In this document: in pieces, positions 1-6,982 of the stretch
How positions within the stretch are numbered: position 1 is the stretch's first letter
How the letters are laid out: each line of letters opens with the position of its first letter
NCBI GenBank assembly: GCA_947166355.1
Contig: CAMVDX010000026.1
Span: forward strand, 1-33,035
Direction: 5' to 3'
Length of the DNA stretch: 33,035 bases
Source of the DNA: an uncultured Treponema sp.
Lineage (GTDB): Bacteria > Spirochaetota > Spirochaetia > Treponematales > Treponemataceae
Made by a program: the position numbers and the translations under genes
The notes under the pieces: model-generated
The model's input: the letters and a program-made list of their open reading frames with translations, nothing else
What the model was told of the DNA's origin: nothing
Databases searched by the model: none

Positions 1-193
1 CATGGCAAAGGGTGATGTTGCCCGCTTTAATGCAGTTTACGAAGAATATAAGCGCGCTCCAAAGGCAACTAAAGAACGAATCTACCTCGAAACTATGGCA
101 GAGATTTTTGGCAGCGAGAACAAACCTGAGTTGATTGACAGTGAGCTTGAAAATCTTGTTCCGGTAAAGAACCTCAACAATATTAAGGACTAA
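1..193 (+). CDS. hflK: HflK C-terminal fragment (gene enters from the left edge)
   Basis: Only the last 63 or so codons are present; the reading frame is open to the left edge, so the methionine at base 2 is probably internal. The visible stretch (GDVARFNAVYEEYKRAP followed by TKERIYLETM) matches the C-terminal part of HflK, the SPFH/stomatin-family partner of HflC. In known bacteria HflK and HflC form a membrane complex that surrounds and modulates the FtsH protease. The hflC gene follows 16 bases later on the same strand, which supports the identification and suggests one operon whose promoter lies outside the window. The fragment is too short to exclude another SPFH paralogue, but the hflK-hflC order is strongly conserved. 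Confidence 0.75.
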   Translation, partial: MAKGDVARFNAVYEEYKRAPKATKERIYLETMAEIFGSENKPELIDSELENLVPVKNLNNIKD

Positions 194-209
194 GGACGGA
201 GGCGCAGTT

Positions 210-1196
210 ATGACTAAAGCAATGAAAAGATTTATCGGCTGGCTGATTGCCATTGTGATTCTGTTTATTCTCTTTGTGATGACAGGTCCATTCTATATCG
301 TAAATGAAGGAAAGCAGGTTGTTATTACCCGCTTCAGTAAGATTGTTGATTCGCATGAGGAAGCTGGACTTTACATTAAAGTGCCTTTCCTTGATCAGGT
401 AACTGAATATCCAAAGCTGATTCTTTCTCTTGATGGTGACCCTCAGAGCATAACCACTAAAGAAAATCAGTATATAATAGTAGATACTACATCAAGATGG
501 CGTATTACAGACCCGGTTGCCTTCTATCAGAACTTCCAGACTCTGGACAATGCCTATAATAAGCTTTCTGATATTGTGGACTCTTCCTGCCGTACAATCA
601 TTACTCAGAACAGAATGAGTGAAATCGTACGCTCTTCTAACATCATCAATGAAAGAAAAGCAGAAACTGAAGAAAAGGATGAGGAAACTAAGGAAATTGA
701 CCAGCTTGTTAATGCTGATACTGTAAATGAGGTTGTAACACGAGGCCGAAGCGAGCTTTGCCGCCAGATGACCGCAAAAGCACAGCAGGAAGTTCAGGGC
801 TGGGGTATTGAGCTTCTGGATATTGTACCGCGTCAGGTAAAATACTCGGCAGAACTCAATGAATCTGTATATAACTCAATGATTAAGGATCGAAATCAGG
901 TTGCTCAGGCTTACCGCTCTCTTGGTGAAGGTAAAAAGGCAGAGTGGCTTGGTCGCCTCGAAAACGACAAGCGTAAGATTACTTCGGAAGCATACCGCAA
1001 GTCTGAGGAAATTAAGGGTGCGGCCGATGCTGAGGCTGCTGCAATTTACGCTGCGGCTTATAATAAAGACATCGAATTCTACACCTTCTGGAAGAGTATG
1101 GAATCTTACAAGCAGAATCTTAAGGACTACCCTGCTACTTACTCTACTAAGATGGATTACTTCGACTATTTGTATAGTGCCGATGGTAAGCGATAA
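210..1196 (+). CDS. hflC: HflC, SPFH-domain modulator of FtsH protease
   Basis: The 328-residue product has one N-terminal membrane segment (about residues 9-27) followed by an SPFH/band-7 domain starting at GPFYIVNEGKQVVITRFSKI, the order expected of HflC. Family knowledge: HflC pairs with HflK in the cytoplasmic membrane and regulates FtsH-dependent membrane protein quality control. The C-terminal third is helical and Ala/Glu/Lys rich (ADAEAAAIYAAAYNKD), as in HflC. A purine-rich site (GGACGGAGG) sits about 7-15 bases before the ATG at 210; Met5 is a less likely start. A charged, Glu-rich insertion lies around residues 150-170 (KAETEEKDEETKEID), an elaboration whose role is unknown. It follows the hflK end by 16 bases. 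The gene ends just before a dense repeat array, which may help end transcription. Confidence 0.9.
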   Translation: MTKAMKRFIGWLIAIVILFILFVMTGPFYIVNEGKQVVITRFSKIVDSHEEAGLYIKVPFLDQVTEYPKLILSLDGDPQSITTKENQYIIVDTTSRWRITDPVAFYQNFQTLDNAYNKLSDIVDSSCRTIITQNRMSEIVRSSNIINERKAETEEKDEETKEIDQLVNADTVNEVVTRGRSELCRQMTAKAQQEVQGWGIELLDIVPRQVKYSAELNESVYNSMIKDRNQVAQAYRSLGEGKKAEWLGRLENDKRKITSEAYRKSEEIKGAADAEAAAIYAAAYNKDIEFYTFWKSMESYKQNLKDYPATYSTKMDYFDYLYSADGKR

Positions 1197-1204
1197 TCTA
1201 CAAA

Positions 1205-1456
1205 AATGGATTGCTTCGCTACGCTCGCAATGACGTAACATCATAACCATTACGAATAGCCGCAAGGCGGCGCGGTTTCACGTCATTGCGAGGTGCAAAG
1301 CGGCGCGGTTTCACGTCATTGCAAGAAGCGTAGCGACGTGGTTTCGCGTCATTGCGAGGAGCGTAGCGACGCGGTTTCGCGTCATTGCAAGGAGCGAAAC
1401 GATGCTGTTTCGCGTCATTGCAAGGAGCGAGCAAAGCGAGCGACGTGGCAATCCAC
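1205..1456 (+). repeat. Tandem array of the dispersed CGTCATTGCGAGG repeat, 33-bp period
   Basis: A reversed copy (1205-1233) is followed by head-to-tail units starting at 1281, 1314, 1347, 1380 and 1413, each beginning CGTCATTGC(G/A)AG and the first four ending in CGGTTTC or a variant. The period is exactly 33 bases for the first four; the last (1413-1456) has a longer core and ends in the common GTGGCAATCCAC terminus. A partial unit lies at about 1258-1280. The unit is the same family scattered through the rest of the window, but here amplified in tandem. Because 33 is a multiple of three, open frames of 11-residue repeats run through it on both strands; I do not regard these as genes. Confidence 0.85.
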
Positions 1457-1474
1457 ATTAAATAAGGAACAAAC

Positions 1475-3172
1475 ATGACTTTACTTACAATAGAAAACAA
1501 TGAACTTAGACTAAACACAAACCTCAATGAATACACCTTTGGAAAAACTGCGCACGATGCAGTTCTGAACCAGGAAGGTGTACTTTTCGACGGCAAAAAC
1601 TTTCGTCAATGGACATTTGAAGAGGTAAAATCCTACAACGCCCCAAAAAACGGAATAACCGAAGCTCTTGTTTTCTATTGTATGAAAGATCCTTTTGGAA
1701 CAGACTCAAAAGAAGCAAAAACACTCGCCGAGTTCCTGGAACAGGGCGGCACCTCTGCACTCAACGCTACTCTTGCAGTATGTGCAGCCCTCACCGCCGC
1801 CGCAAAAAACGGTAATACAATTCCACTCGTTGGAGCGGGCGGAATCATGGTAGCCGGCGCTAAAGTTCTTTTCGTACCGGAGTCTCTTTTTACTTTTGCC
1901 ACAAACACTCTGTCCGCAGCCGACTCTCTTAATCTGCACCGTGGCTTTTTGAATAACACACTCAGCGGACTTCCGGCAATCTGCTTTGAACGCGCAGCCC
2001 TTATCTATCGACTGCTTGCGAATACTCTGCCTTTCACACAGACAGACGAAATCGCACGAAATGCCGACATCTTAGACCAGAATTTTCTGCCGCTTGAACT
2101 ATGTGTAGACGGACTCGACCAGGATTTCACAAAGGCCGTAAACAATGCCCTCAAGCTCAATTCAAATATAGTTGCAGTTCCTGGAAAAAGAGTAAAGGGA
2201 AAAACAAGTGAAGAGCTTAGACCAGAGCCTGATTTTCCACTGGAAAAACTGAAAAAAGCCTTTGAGCTGAGTCAGTCACAGGCAGAAAATGGCACTACAA
2301 AAGAATTTGAAGAAAAAGTTGCCGCTTATAAAAAATCACATAATTCAAGACTAAAAACAAAACGCGGATTCAGACGTAATGCAACTACAATCGGTGTAAT
2401 TGCCGCAATTGCCCTTGTAATTGTAATTGTTTCAATAAATTCTATAAAATCTCGAGCTACAGACTATACTTCAATCGGTCTTACTTCAACTCAGACAATC
2501 CGCGCATATATGAATGCCGTAAATGAAAAGGACACTGCGATTCTTACAGATTTCGGTTCTGGAAAAACTCCCGGAAACTTCGGCGACATGGTAAGCCGCG
2601 TATTTGTAATGCACAAACAGCGTCAGGCCTATGGTGACAACGGATTTGCTTATCCTTCTAACTGGCTTTTCTATATTACTGATGAAGCAAGATACGCACG
2701 TTCAGGTATTTACGGAATCACAAATCTTAAAATAGACGGAAAGCCTGAAAGTCTTAAAATTGAACTCAAAAAACGCAACGAAAAACCATCTCCTCTAACA
2801 AAAGAAGGCAATATTACCCTTGAAAACGGTCTGACCTCTGTTCATAATATCGAATATTATCTTATTTATACAGAAGGCGAAGAAACAGACTTCCTCACTG
2901 ACAAAGTTAATGCTGTTATTACCCTTACCTTCAAAAAAAATCGCTGGGTTATTACAGATATTCAGCTTGAAAGCCGCAATCTCAACACAGACTGCATACA
3001 ATTCAAGGCTGATTATTTTGCAGAGCTCAAAAAAACAGATGGCGAAGTTATACCTGCTGTAGATGCTCTTCGTTCAAAATACGAGTGGCTGCCTGAACCT
3101 GATGCAATGCAGCGCGAAAAAGACCGCATAGACTACGAGCTGGCACATCCATATTCAATACTCGGATTCTAA
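1475..3172 (+). CDS. Unknown 565-residue single-pass membrane protein
   Basis: I do not recognise this protein. The ATG at 1475 is preceded by AAGGA at a normal distance. The first 300 or so residues lack a signal peptide and contain an Ala/Gly-rich hydrophobic stretch (about 105-135, with AALTAAAKNGNTIPLVGAGG). A basic segment (about 285-303) precedes one clear membrane helix (about 304-323, GVIAAIALVIVIVSI). The remaining 240 residues would then be extracytoplasmic; they begin with TSTQTIRAYMNAVNEKD and later show alternating strands (AVITLTFKKNRWVITDIQLE), reminiscent of NTF2-like folds, though this is only a visual impression. It stands alone between two repeat clusters, so neighbours give no functional hint. 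A cytoplasmic/extracytoplasmic two-domain layout could suit a membrane sensor or envelope assembly factor, but nothing proves it. Confidence 0.75.
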   Translation: MTLLTIENNELRLNTNLNEYTFGKTAHDAVLNQEGVLFDGKNFRQWTFEEVKSYNAPKNGITEALVFYCMKDPFGTDSKEAKTLAEFLEQGGTSALNATLAVCAALTAAAKNGNTIPLVGAGGIMVAGAKVLFVPESLFTFATNTLSAADSLNLHRGFLNNTLSGLPAICFERAALIYRLLANTLPFTQTDEIARNADILDQNFLPLELCVDGLDQDFTKAVNNALKLNSNIVAVPGKRVKGKTSEELRPEPDFPLEKLKKAFELSQSQAENGTTKEFEEKVAAYKKSHNSRLKTKRGFRRNATTIGVIAAIALVIVIVSINSIKSRATDYTSIGLTSTQTIRAYMNAVNEKDTAILTDFGSGKTPGNFGDMVSRVFVMHKQRQAYGDNGFAYPSNWLFYITDEARYARSGIYGITNLKIDGKPESLKIELKKRNEKPSPLTKEGNITLENGLTSVHNIEYYLIYTEGEETDFLTDKVNAVITLTFKKNRWVITDIQLESRNLNTDCIQFKADYFAELKKTDGEVIPAVDALRSKYEWLPEPDAMQREKDRIDYELAHPYSILGF

Positions 3173-3186
3173 GAAGTGGATTGCTA

Positions 3187-3264
3187 CGTCATTGCGAGGT
3201 GCGAAGCGACGCGGCAATCCACTCGCATTCGTCATTGCGAGAAGCGAAGCGACGCGGCAATCCA
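3187..3264 (+). repeat. Two direct 35-bp copies of the dispersed repeat
   Basis: Copies at 3187-3221 and 3230-3264 both run from CGTCATTGCGAG to GACGCGGCAATCCA and differ at only a couple of positions. They lie just after the stop codon of the 1475-3172 gene and before the promoter of the carboxyltransferase gene. Confidence 0.9.
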
Positions 3265-3276
3265 TAAAAACTCATC

Positions 3277-3304
3277 TTGACACTTTTGTAAATTTTGTCA
3301 TAAT
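3277..3304 (+). promoter_or_regulatory. Sigma-70-type promoter for the carboxyltransferase gene
   Basis: TTGACA at 3277-3282 is separated by 16 bases from CATAAT at 3299-3304; a second TATAAT lies at 3304-3309. The predicted transcript has a leader of about 185 bases, filled mainly by a palindromic repeat element. Confidence 0.55.
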
Positions 3305-3338
3305 ATAATCAACCGTCATAAATCTAACCAAAAAGTAT

Positions 3339-3486
3339 TGTCATGCTGAACCTTCGCAGCATAGCTGCTCGGAGACTCGCTAAAAACAGTCCACTGGACT
3401 GTTTTTACACTGCATAGCAGTGTCGCTCCCTATGTTTCAGCATCTCAAAAATCAGCCCCCGAAAAAGTTCGGGGTGACGGCATGTC
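3339..3486 (+). repeat. Composite palindromic repeat in the carboxyltransferase leader
   Basis: The element opens with TGTCATGCTGAA and has the inverted counterpart TTTCAGCAT further in. It contains nested hairpins: GCAGC/GCTGC (3356-3368), a perfect 25-base palindrome (3382-3406), CACTGC/GCAGTG (about 3408-3422), and CCCCGA/TCGGGG (about 3457-3474). It ends at GGTGACGGCATGTCA, immediately before the ribosome binding site. An open frame runs through it into the carboxyltransferase, which could mislead start prediction. Confidence 0.75.
3382..3406 (+). terminator. Terminator-like hairpin inside the carboxyltransferase leader
   Basis: A 12-base perfect stem (AAAAACAGTCCA / TGGACTGTTTTT) with a one-base centre ends in five T residues. 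It has intrinsic terminator form on both strands, yet lies between the predicted promoter and the start codon, so it may attenuate expression. It could equally be just part of the repeat. Confidence 0.4.
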
Positions 3487-3497
3487 ACGAGGTAATT

Positions 3498-4988
3498 ATG
3501 GAATACAATGTTGAAAAACAGCACGCAAAAGGCAAGCTTCACGCTATTGAGCGTATCAATGCACTTTGCGACAAAGGAACATTCGTAGAGACTTATCAGG
3601 GTGTAAAACATAACTGTACCAGCTTTGGAATGGACAAAAAAGATATTCCTTATGATGGAGTAATCACAGGCTTTGGAAAAATAAACGGACGTAAGGTTGC
3701 TGTATATGCACAGGACTTTACAATTCAGGGTGGTTCTCTTGGCCATATGCACGGCCGCAAGATTGCAGACCTTACAAAAATGGCAATTGATGCCCGCTGT
3801 CCTGTAATCGGAATTAACGACTCGGGTGGAGCCCGCATTCAGGAAGGTGTAGAAGCCCTCGGTGGTTACGGTAACGTATTCAATCAGAATGTTCGCGCTT
3901 CTGGTGCTATTCCTCAGATTTCTATTATTGCCGGACCTTGTGCCGGTGGTGCCGTATACTCACCTGGAATTACAGACTTTATCTTTACTGTTGATAAGGT
4001 TACTCAAATGTTCATTACAGGTCCAAAGGTTGTTAAGTCTGTAATGTTTATGGACATTTCTGCAGAAGACCTGGGTGGTGCAAATATTCACGCAACAAAA
4101 TCTGGTGTATCTCACTTCCGCTGCGAATCAGAAAATGAATGCTATCAGACTGTTCGCCGACTGCTAGACTATATTCCACACTACTTTGGCGACCAGATTA
4201 AGCCGGATGAAAAGTTTAAGTTCGATGAGAAGAAGGCTGCAAAGAAAATCAAGGAAATCATTCCTGAAAATCCACGCCAGGGCTACGACGTTCGCGAAGT
4301 AATCAACTGCGTAATTGATGAAGATTCATTCCTCGAAATTATGAAGGAATTTGCAATTAACTGTGTAGTTGGTTTTGGTAAGATTGAAGGCCGCACAGTT
4401 GGTATTGTTGCCAACAACCCTAAGGGACTTGGCGGTGTACTGGATTGCGACGCTTCTGATAAGATTGCACGCTTTATCCGCTACTGCGACTCTTTTGATA
4501 TTCCTCTTCTTACTTTTGTTGATGTTCCAGGCTTTATTCCAGGACCTCAGGAAGAGCAGAAAGGTATTATCCGCCACGGTGCAAAGGTAATTTATGCTTA
4601 CAGCGAAGCTACAGTTCCTAAGCTCACAGTGATTTTGCGTAAGGCTTACGGTGGAGCTTATATTGCTATGTGTTCTAAACACCTTGGCGCAGACTTTGTT
4701 TACGCATGGCCAAAGGCAGAAATTGCGGTAATGGGTGCAGAAGGCGCAATTGAGATTCTTTATGCTAAGGAATTGAAAGACCCTAACAAGGCTGCAGAAG
4801 TTCAGGCTGCTTCAGAAAAGTATAAGAATGAAATTATGACTCCTTATATTGCTGCTGAACGCGGTTACATTACAGAAATTATTCAGCCGGAAGATACACG
4901 CCATAGAATTGTTGCAAGCTTCGACTTCCTCGAGACAAAGATTTTCACAAACAAGCCGCTTAAGAAGCACGGAAACATTCCGTTGTAA
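3498..4988 (+). CDS. Acyl-CoA carboxyltransferase (propionyl-CoA carboxylase beta / methylmalonyl-CoA decarboxylase alpha type)
   Basis: The 496-residue product is a biotin-dependent carboxyltransferase of the PccB/MmdA family, which moves CO2 between carboxybiotin and an acyl-CoA. Both crotonase-like halves are visible: an N-terminal one with NDSGGARIQEGVEAL and GPCAGGAVYSPG, and a C-terminal one with VDVPGFIPG, RKAYGGAYIAM and AEIAVMGAEGA. I chose the ATG at 3498, preceded by CGAGG with a 5-base spacer, because the family begins close to MEYNVEKQHAKGKLHAIERI. The frame stays open upstream to 3420, but that part is translated repeat. Length is near the usual 500-520. No biotin carrier or decarboxylase membrane subunit is adjacent, so substrate and direction (carboxylase or sodium-pumping decarboxylase) cannot be decided here. 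A repeat-derived hairpin pair follows the stop codon. Confidence 0.85.
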   Translation: MEYNVEKQHAKGKLHAIERINALCDKGTFVETYQGVKHNCTSFGMDKKDIPYDGVITGFGKINGRKVAVYAQDFTIQGGSLGHMHGRKIADLTKMAIDARCPVIGINDSGGARIQEGVEALGGYGNVFNQNVRASGAIPQISIIAGPCAGGAVYSPGITDFIFTVDKVTQMFITGPKVVKSVMFMDISAEDLGGANIHATKSGVSHFRCESENECYQTVRRLLDYIPHYFGDQIKPDEKFKFDEKKAAKKIKEIIPENPRQGYDVREVINCVIDEDSFLEIMKEFAINCVVGFGKIEGRTVGIVANNPKGLGGVLDCDASDKIARFIRYCDSFDIPLLTFVDVPGFIPGPQEEQKGIIRHGAKVIYAYSEATVPKLTVILRKAYGGAYIAMCSKHLGADFVYAWPKAEIAVMGAEGAIEILYAKELKDPNKAAEVQAASEKYKNEIMTPYIAAERGYITEIIQPEDTRHRIVASFDFLETKIFTNKPLKKHGNIPL

Positions 4989-5006
4989 TAAATTGCCACG
5001 TTCCTC

Positions 5007-5076
5007 CGTCATTGCGAGGAGCGCAGCGACGTGGCAATCCACAATTATGGATTGCTTCGCTTCGCTCGCAATGACG
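5007..5076. repeat. Inverted pair of dispersed repeats between convergent genes
   Basis: A forward copy (5007-5041, CGTCATTGCGAGG to GGCAATCCA) and a reversed copy (5048-5076, TGGATTGC to GCAATGACG) face each other across 6 bases and can fold into a long hairpin. The pair lies between the convergent carboxyltransferase and the 5148-6860 gene, where it could act as a transcription barrier for both. Degenerate remnants (TGACGG, CACTTCGTTCACAATTACG) continue to about 5135. Confidence 0.8.
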
Positions 5077-5147
5077 GACACTACGCTGACAGGTAATTCG
5101 CTCGTATTGACGGGCACTTCGTTCACAATTACGTACAGGTCGGTTTA

Positions 5148-6860
5148 TCAGGTTTCTGTAGCCGCATCAATAGGCTCGAGTTCTGAAAGATAGAAATTCA
5201 TTTTCTTCAGATTTTCCCAGATTCCACGCAATTTATCGCGCCAGGCTCTGTTCTGATGACCTTTTATAGTACTAATATTCTGCAATCCATCGTGCAGAGA
5301 ATCCTTTTCATCATTTAAAATTGCTGCGAGACATTTATCCATCATGCGCACCCCCTTCTGAAACTTTTTAAGGGCATCTTTTATCTCGCTTTCTGTAGTC
5401 GCCATCATAGAATCTATCTGATTCTGTACCTGAAACGAACGCATTCTGCTTGTTGCAAATTCATCAAAAAGGGCTCCATACTCCCCTTCCGGCGCAAGTC
5501 TGTCTGTAAGTTCTTCTATCTGATTATTAGCCTGCACAAAAAGATTTAAGCCTTCTGAATACTCTATGCGGTTTTCACTGCGTATAAAAACGCCTTCCAT
5601 CATAACTTCGTTCAGAGTAGTAATCATATCATTGTATTCACTGTCGCAGAACCAGGATAAAAGGCCTCCGGTAAGCTCGCATGAAAACGGAACACGCATC
5701 CAGAGAGCGTTCCACGGCCTGTAGCGGAAAACAGGAAACTCCGAGAGCCCAAAATCATGCTTAAGATATGATTCCAGATTTTTTTTCTTGCGTTCACGAA
5801 GCCAGTCTCCCCAGCGAACATCAATAATTTTGCGCCAGTGACTGCGAAAATTCGGGAACCAGGCTTCAACGCCTTCTGGACTCGGCGGCACCCAGTCGTA
5901 ATCTCCATTTATTATCTTTCCAACTTTCAGAATTGGTACCGAAGAAATAAACATCTGTATGGAAGCAAACTGCTGACTCGTTTTTGCAAGAAATTCTTTT
6001 ACAGTACGTTCAATATCCTTATCCTGTGCATTTTTACGCATATCCTTACGCTGGGTAAACATAAGCATAGCTTCAAGAGCATCATTATGAACAGGAATTG
6101 TATTCGAAAAAACCGCTGCAAAACGGTCGTAATCATTTATGGCATTCCTGTACGGGCAGGTATAATTATCAGCAGTAAGATTTGTAAACTGCGACATAAA
6201 ATGAATGTACGGCAGCTTTGAAAACTGACGAAGCCAGTTGATTGAGTTTACAGCCTGATACATATTACTCTTATCGCCGCCGTCAATATTATTCAGAACT
6301 TCATCAAGATTTTTCAGAAGACGATTGCGTACATCTGGATCAGGTTCAACTTCAAAGCCAAGTGAAAAAGGGTCTGCCTCTGAATTTATTTTGTCAGAAA
6401 GCTCAGGAGCCACAAAAGAACTCAAAAAAACATAAAAATCGCCTGAATTATCATCTATTATATTGAAGTATGGCTTAAAAAAATCGGCAGCAGTTTTAAG
6501 AGTCTTGAGATGCTGATAAAAAACAGACTCAAGCAAAGCGTTTCTATGATTCAAAATGCCTGGATGATCTCGTGTCAGCCTTCTTGCCAGAGACGCAATT
6601 ACATCTTCATTATAAATCTTTTCTGAATCCTTTTTTTCAATAATACTGCGAATCCAGAGAAGAATTTTATAAAATATCGATTCTTCCTTAAAACGAAGAT
6701 GGAGAGAAAGATTTTTTTCTGGAAGCTGATTTTCTGTTTCTACAAACTGAACGACAGACGCTGTACCCTGATTTATCCTCTCAAGCAATTCACTACGATC
6801 TTCAAGGCTCATTCCGGCTACAAGTTTGTCAAAGGCAGTTCTGTTCGTCTCATCAGGCAT
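5148..6860 (-). CDS. Unknown 570-residue protein, possibly spirochaete-specific (DUF5312-like)
   Basis: I do not recognise a catalytic domain. The product has no signal peptide or clear membrane helix and is rich in charged helices and aromatic residues. Features include an early Leu/Glu-rich segment (GMSLEDRSELLERINQGTAS), a central Pro/Trp-rich stretch (WVPPSPEGVEAWFPNFRSHW, then WGDWLRERKKK and FRYRPWNALWMRVPF) and a helical C-terminus (MATTESEIKDALKKFQKGVR). The length and composition recall a spirochaete family catalogued as DUF5312, but that is memory, not a search. The ATG at 6860 lies only 6 bases after a good TATAAT, so the mRNA may be leaderless. It is divergent from the adenylate cyclase operon, with both promoters within about 70 bases, so the two may share regulation. 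A role beside the cyclase operon is plausible but unproven. Confidence 0.75.
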   Translation of the reverse strand: MPDETNRTAFDKLVAGMSLEDRSELLERINQGTASVVQFVETENQLPEKNLSLHLRFKEESIFYKILLWIRSIIEKKDSEKIYNEDVIASLARRLTRDHPGILNHRNALLESVFYQHLKTLKTAADFFKPYFNIIDDNSGDFYVFLSSFVAPELSDKINSEADPFSLGFEVEPDPDVRNRLLKNLDEVLNNIDGGDKSNMYQAVNSINWLRQFSKLPYIHFMSQFTNLTADNYTCPYRNAINDYDRFAAVFSNTIPVHNDALEAMLMFTQRKDMRKNAQDKDIERTVKEFLAKTSQQFASIQMFISSVPILKVGKIINGDYDWVPPSPEGVEAWFPNFRSHWRKIIDVRWGDWLRERKKKNLESYLKHDFGLSEFPVFRYRPWNALWMRVPFSCELTGGLLSWFCDSEYNDMITTLNEVMMEGVFIRSENRIEYSEGLNLFVQANNQIEELTDRLAPEGEYGALFDEFATSRMRSFQVQNQIDSMMATTESEIKDALKKFQKGVRMMDKCLAAILNDEKDSLHDGLQNISTIKGHQNRAWRDKLRGIWENLKKMNFYLSELEPIDAATET

Positions 6861-6866
6861 ATGATA

Positions 6867-6894
6867 ATTATACTGTAAACGCTGATTTCTTCAA
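6867..6894 (-). promoter_or_regulatory. Promoter of the 570-residue gene, predicted leaderless start
   Basis: On the minus strand TTGAAG (6894-6889), a 16-base spacer and TATAAT (6872-6867) are followed after only 6 bases by the ATG at 6860. There is no room for a Shine-Dalgarno site, so transcription would start at or next to the start codon. Confidence 0.55.
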
Positions 6895-6907
6895 TACTTT
6901 TTTTACA

Positions 6908-6936
6908 TTGACCCCATATTATAAGTATGTTATAAT
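6908..6936 (+). promoter_or_regulatory. Strong sigma-70-type promoter of the adenylate cyclase operon
   Basis: TTGACC (6908-6913), a 17-base spacer and TATAAT (6931-6936). The TTG of the -35 box is in frame with the cyclase and could be mistaken for a start codon; the promoter reading is more convincing. It is back-to-back with the promoter of the divergent 570-residue gene. Confidence 0.75.
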
Positions 6937-6982
6937 TAACTATTATTATGTATCATTGCTTGAAAAGCACCTAGAGAGAGAA

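Noticed and set aside
1281..1456. CRISPR array
   Set aside because: Units are directly adjacent with no unique spacers between them, and no cas gene is present.
1219..1596. Open frames through the repeat array (1219-1596 minus and 1293-1478 plus)
   Set aside because: They are translations of the 33-base repeat in different frames with no independent gene features.
4812..5126. Minus-strand open frame containing VIASEAKQS
   Set aside because: It is antisense to the carboxyltransferase end plus translated repeats; there is no ribosome site or protein-like composition.
6908..6982. Earlier TTG start for the adenylate cyclase
   Set aside because: The TTG is the -35 box of a near-consensus promoter, and the -10 box would be inside the coding sequence; the ATG at 6983 has a ribosome site.
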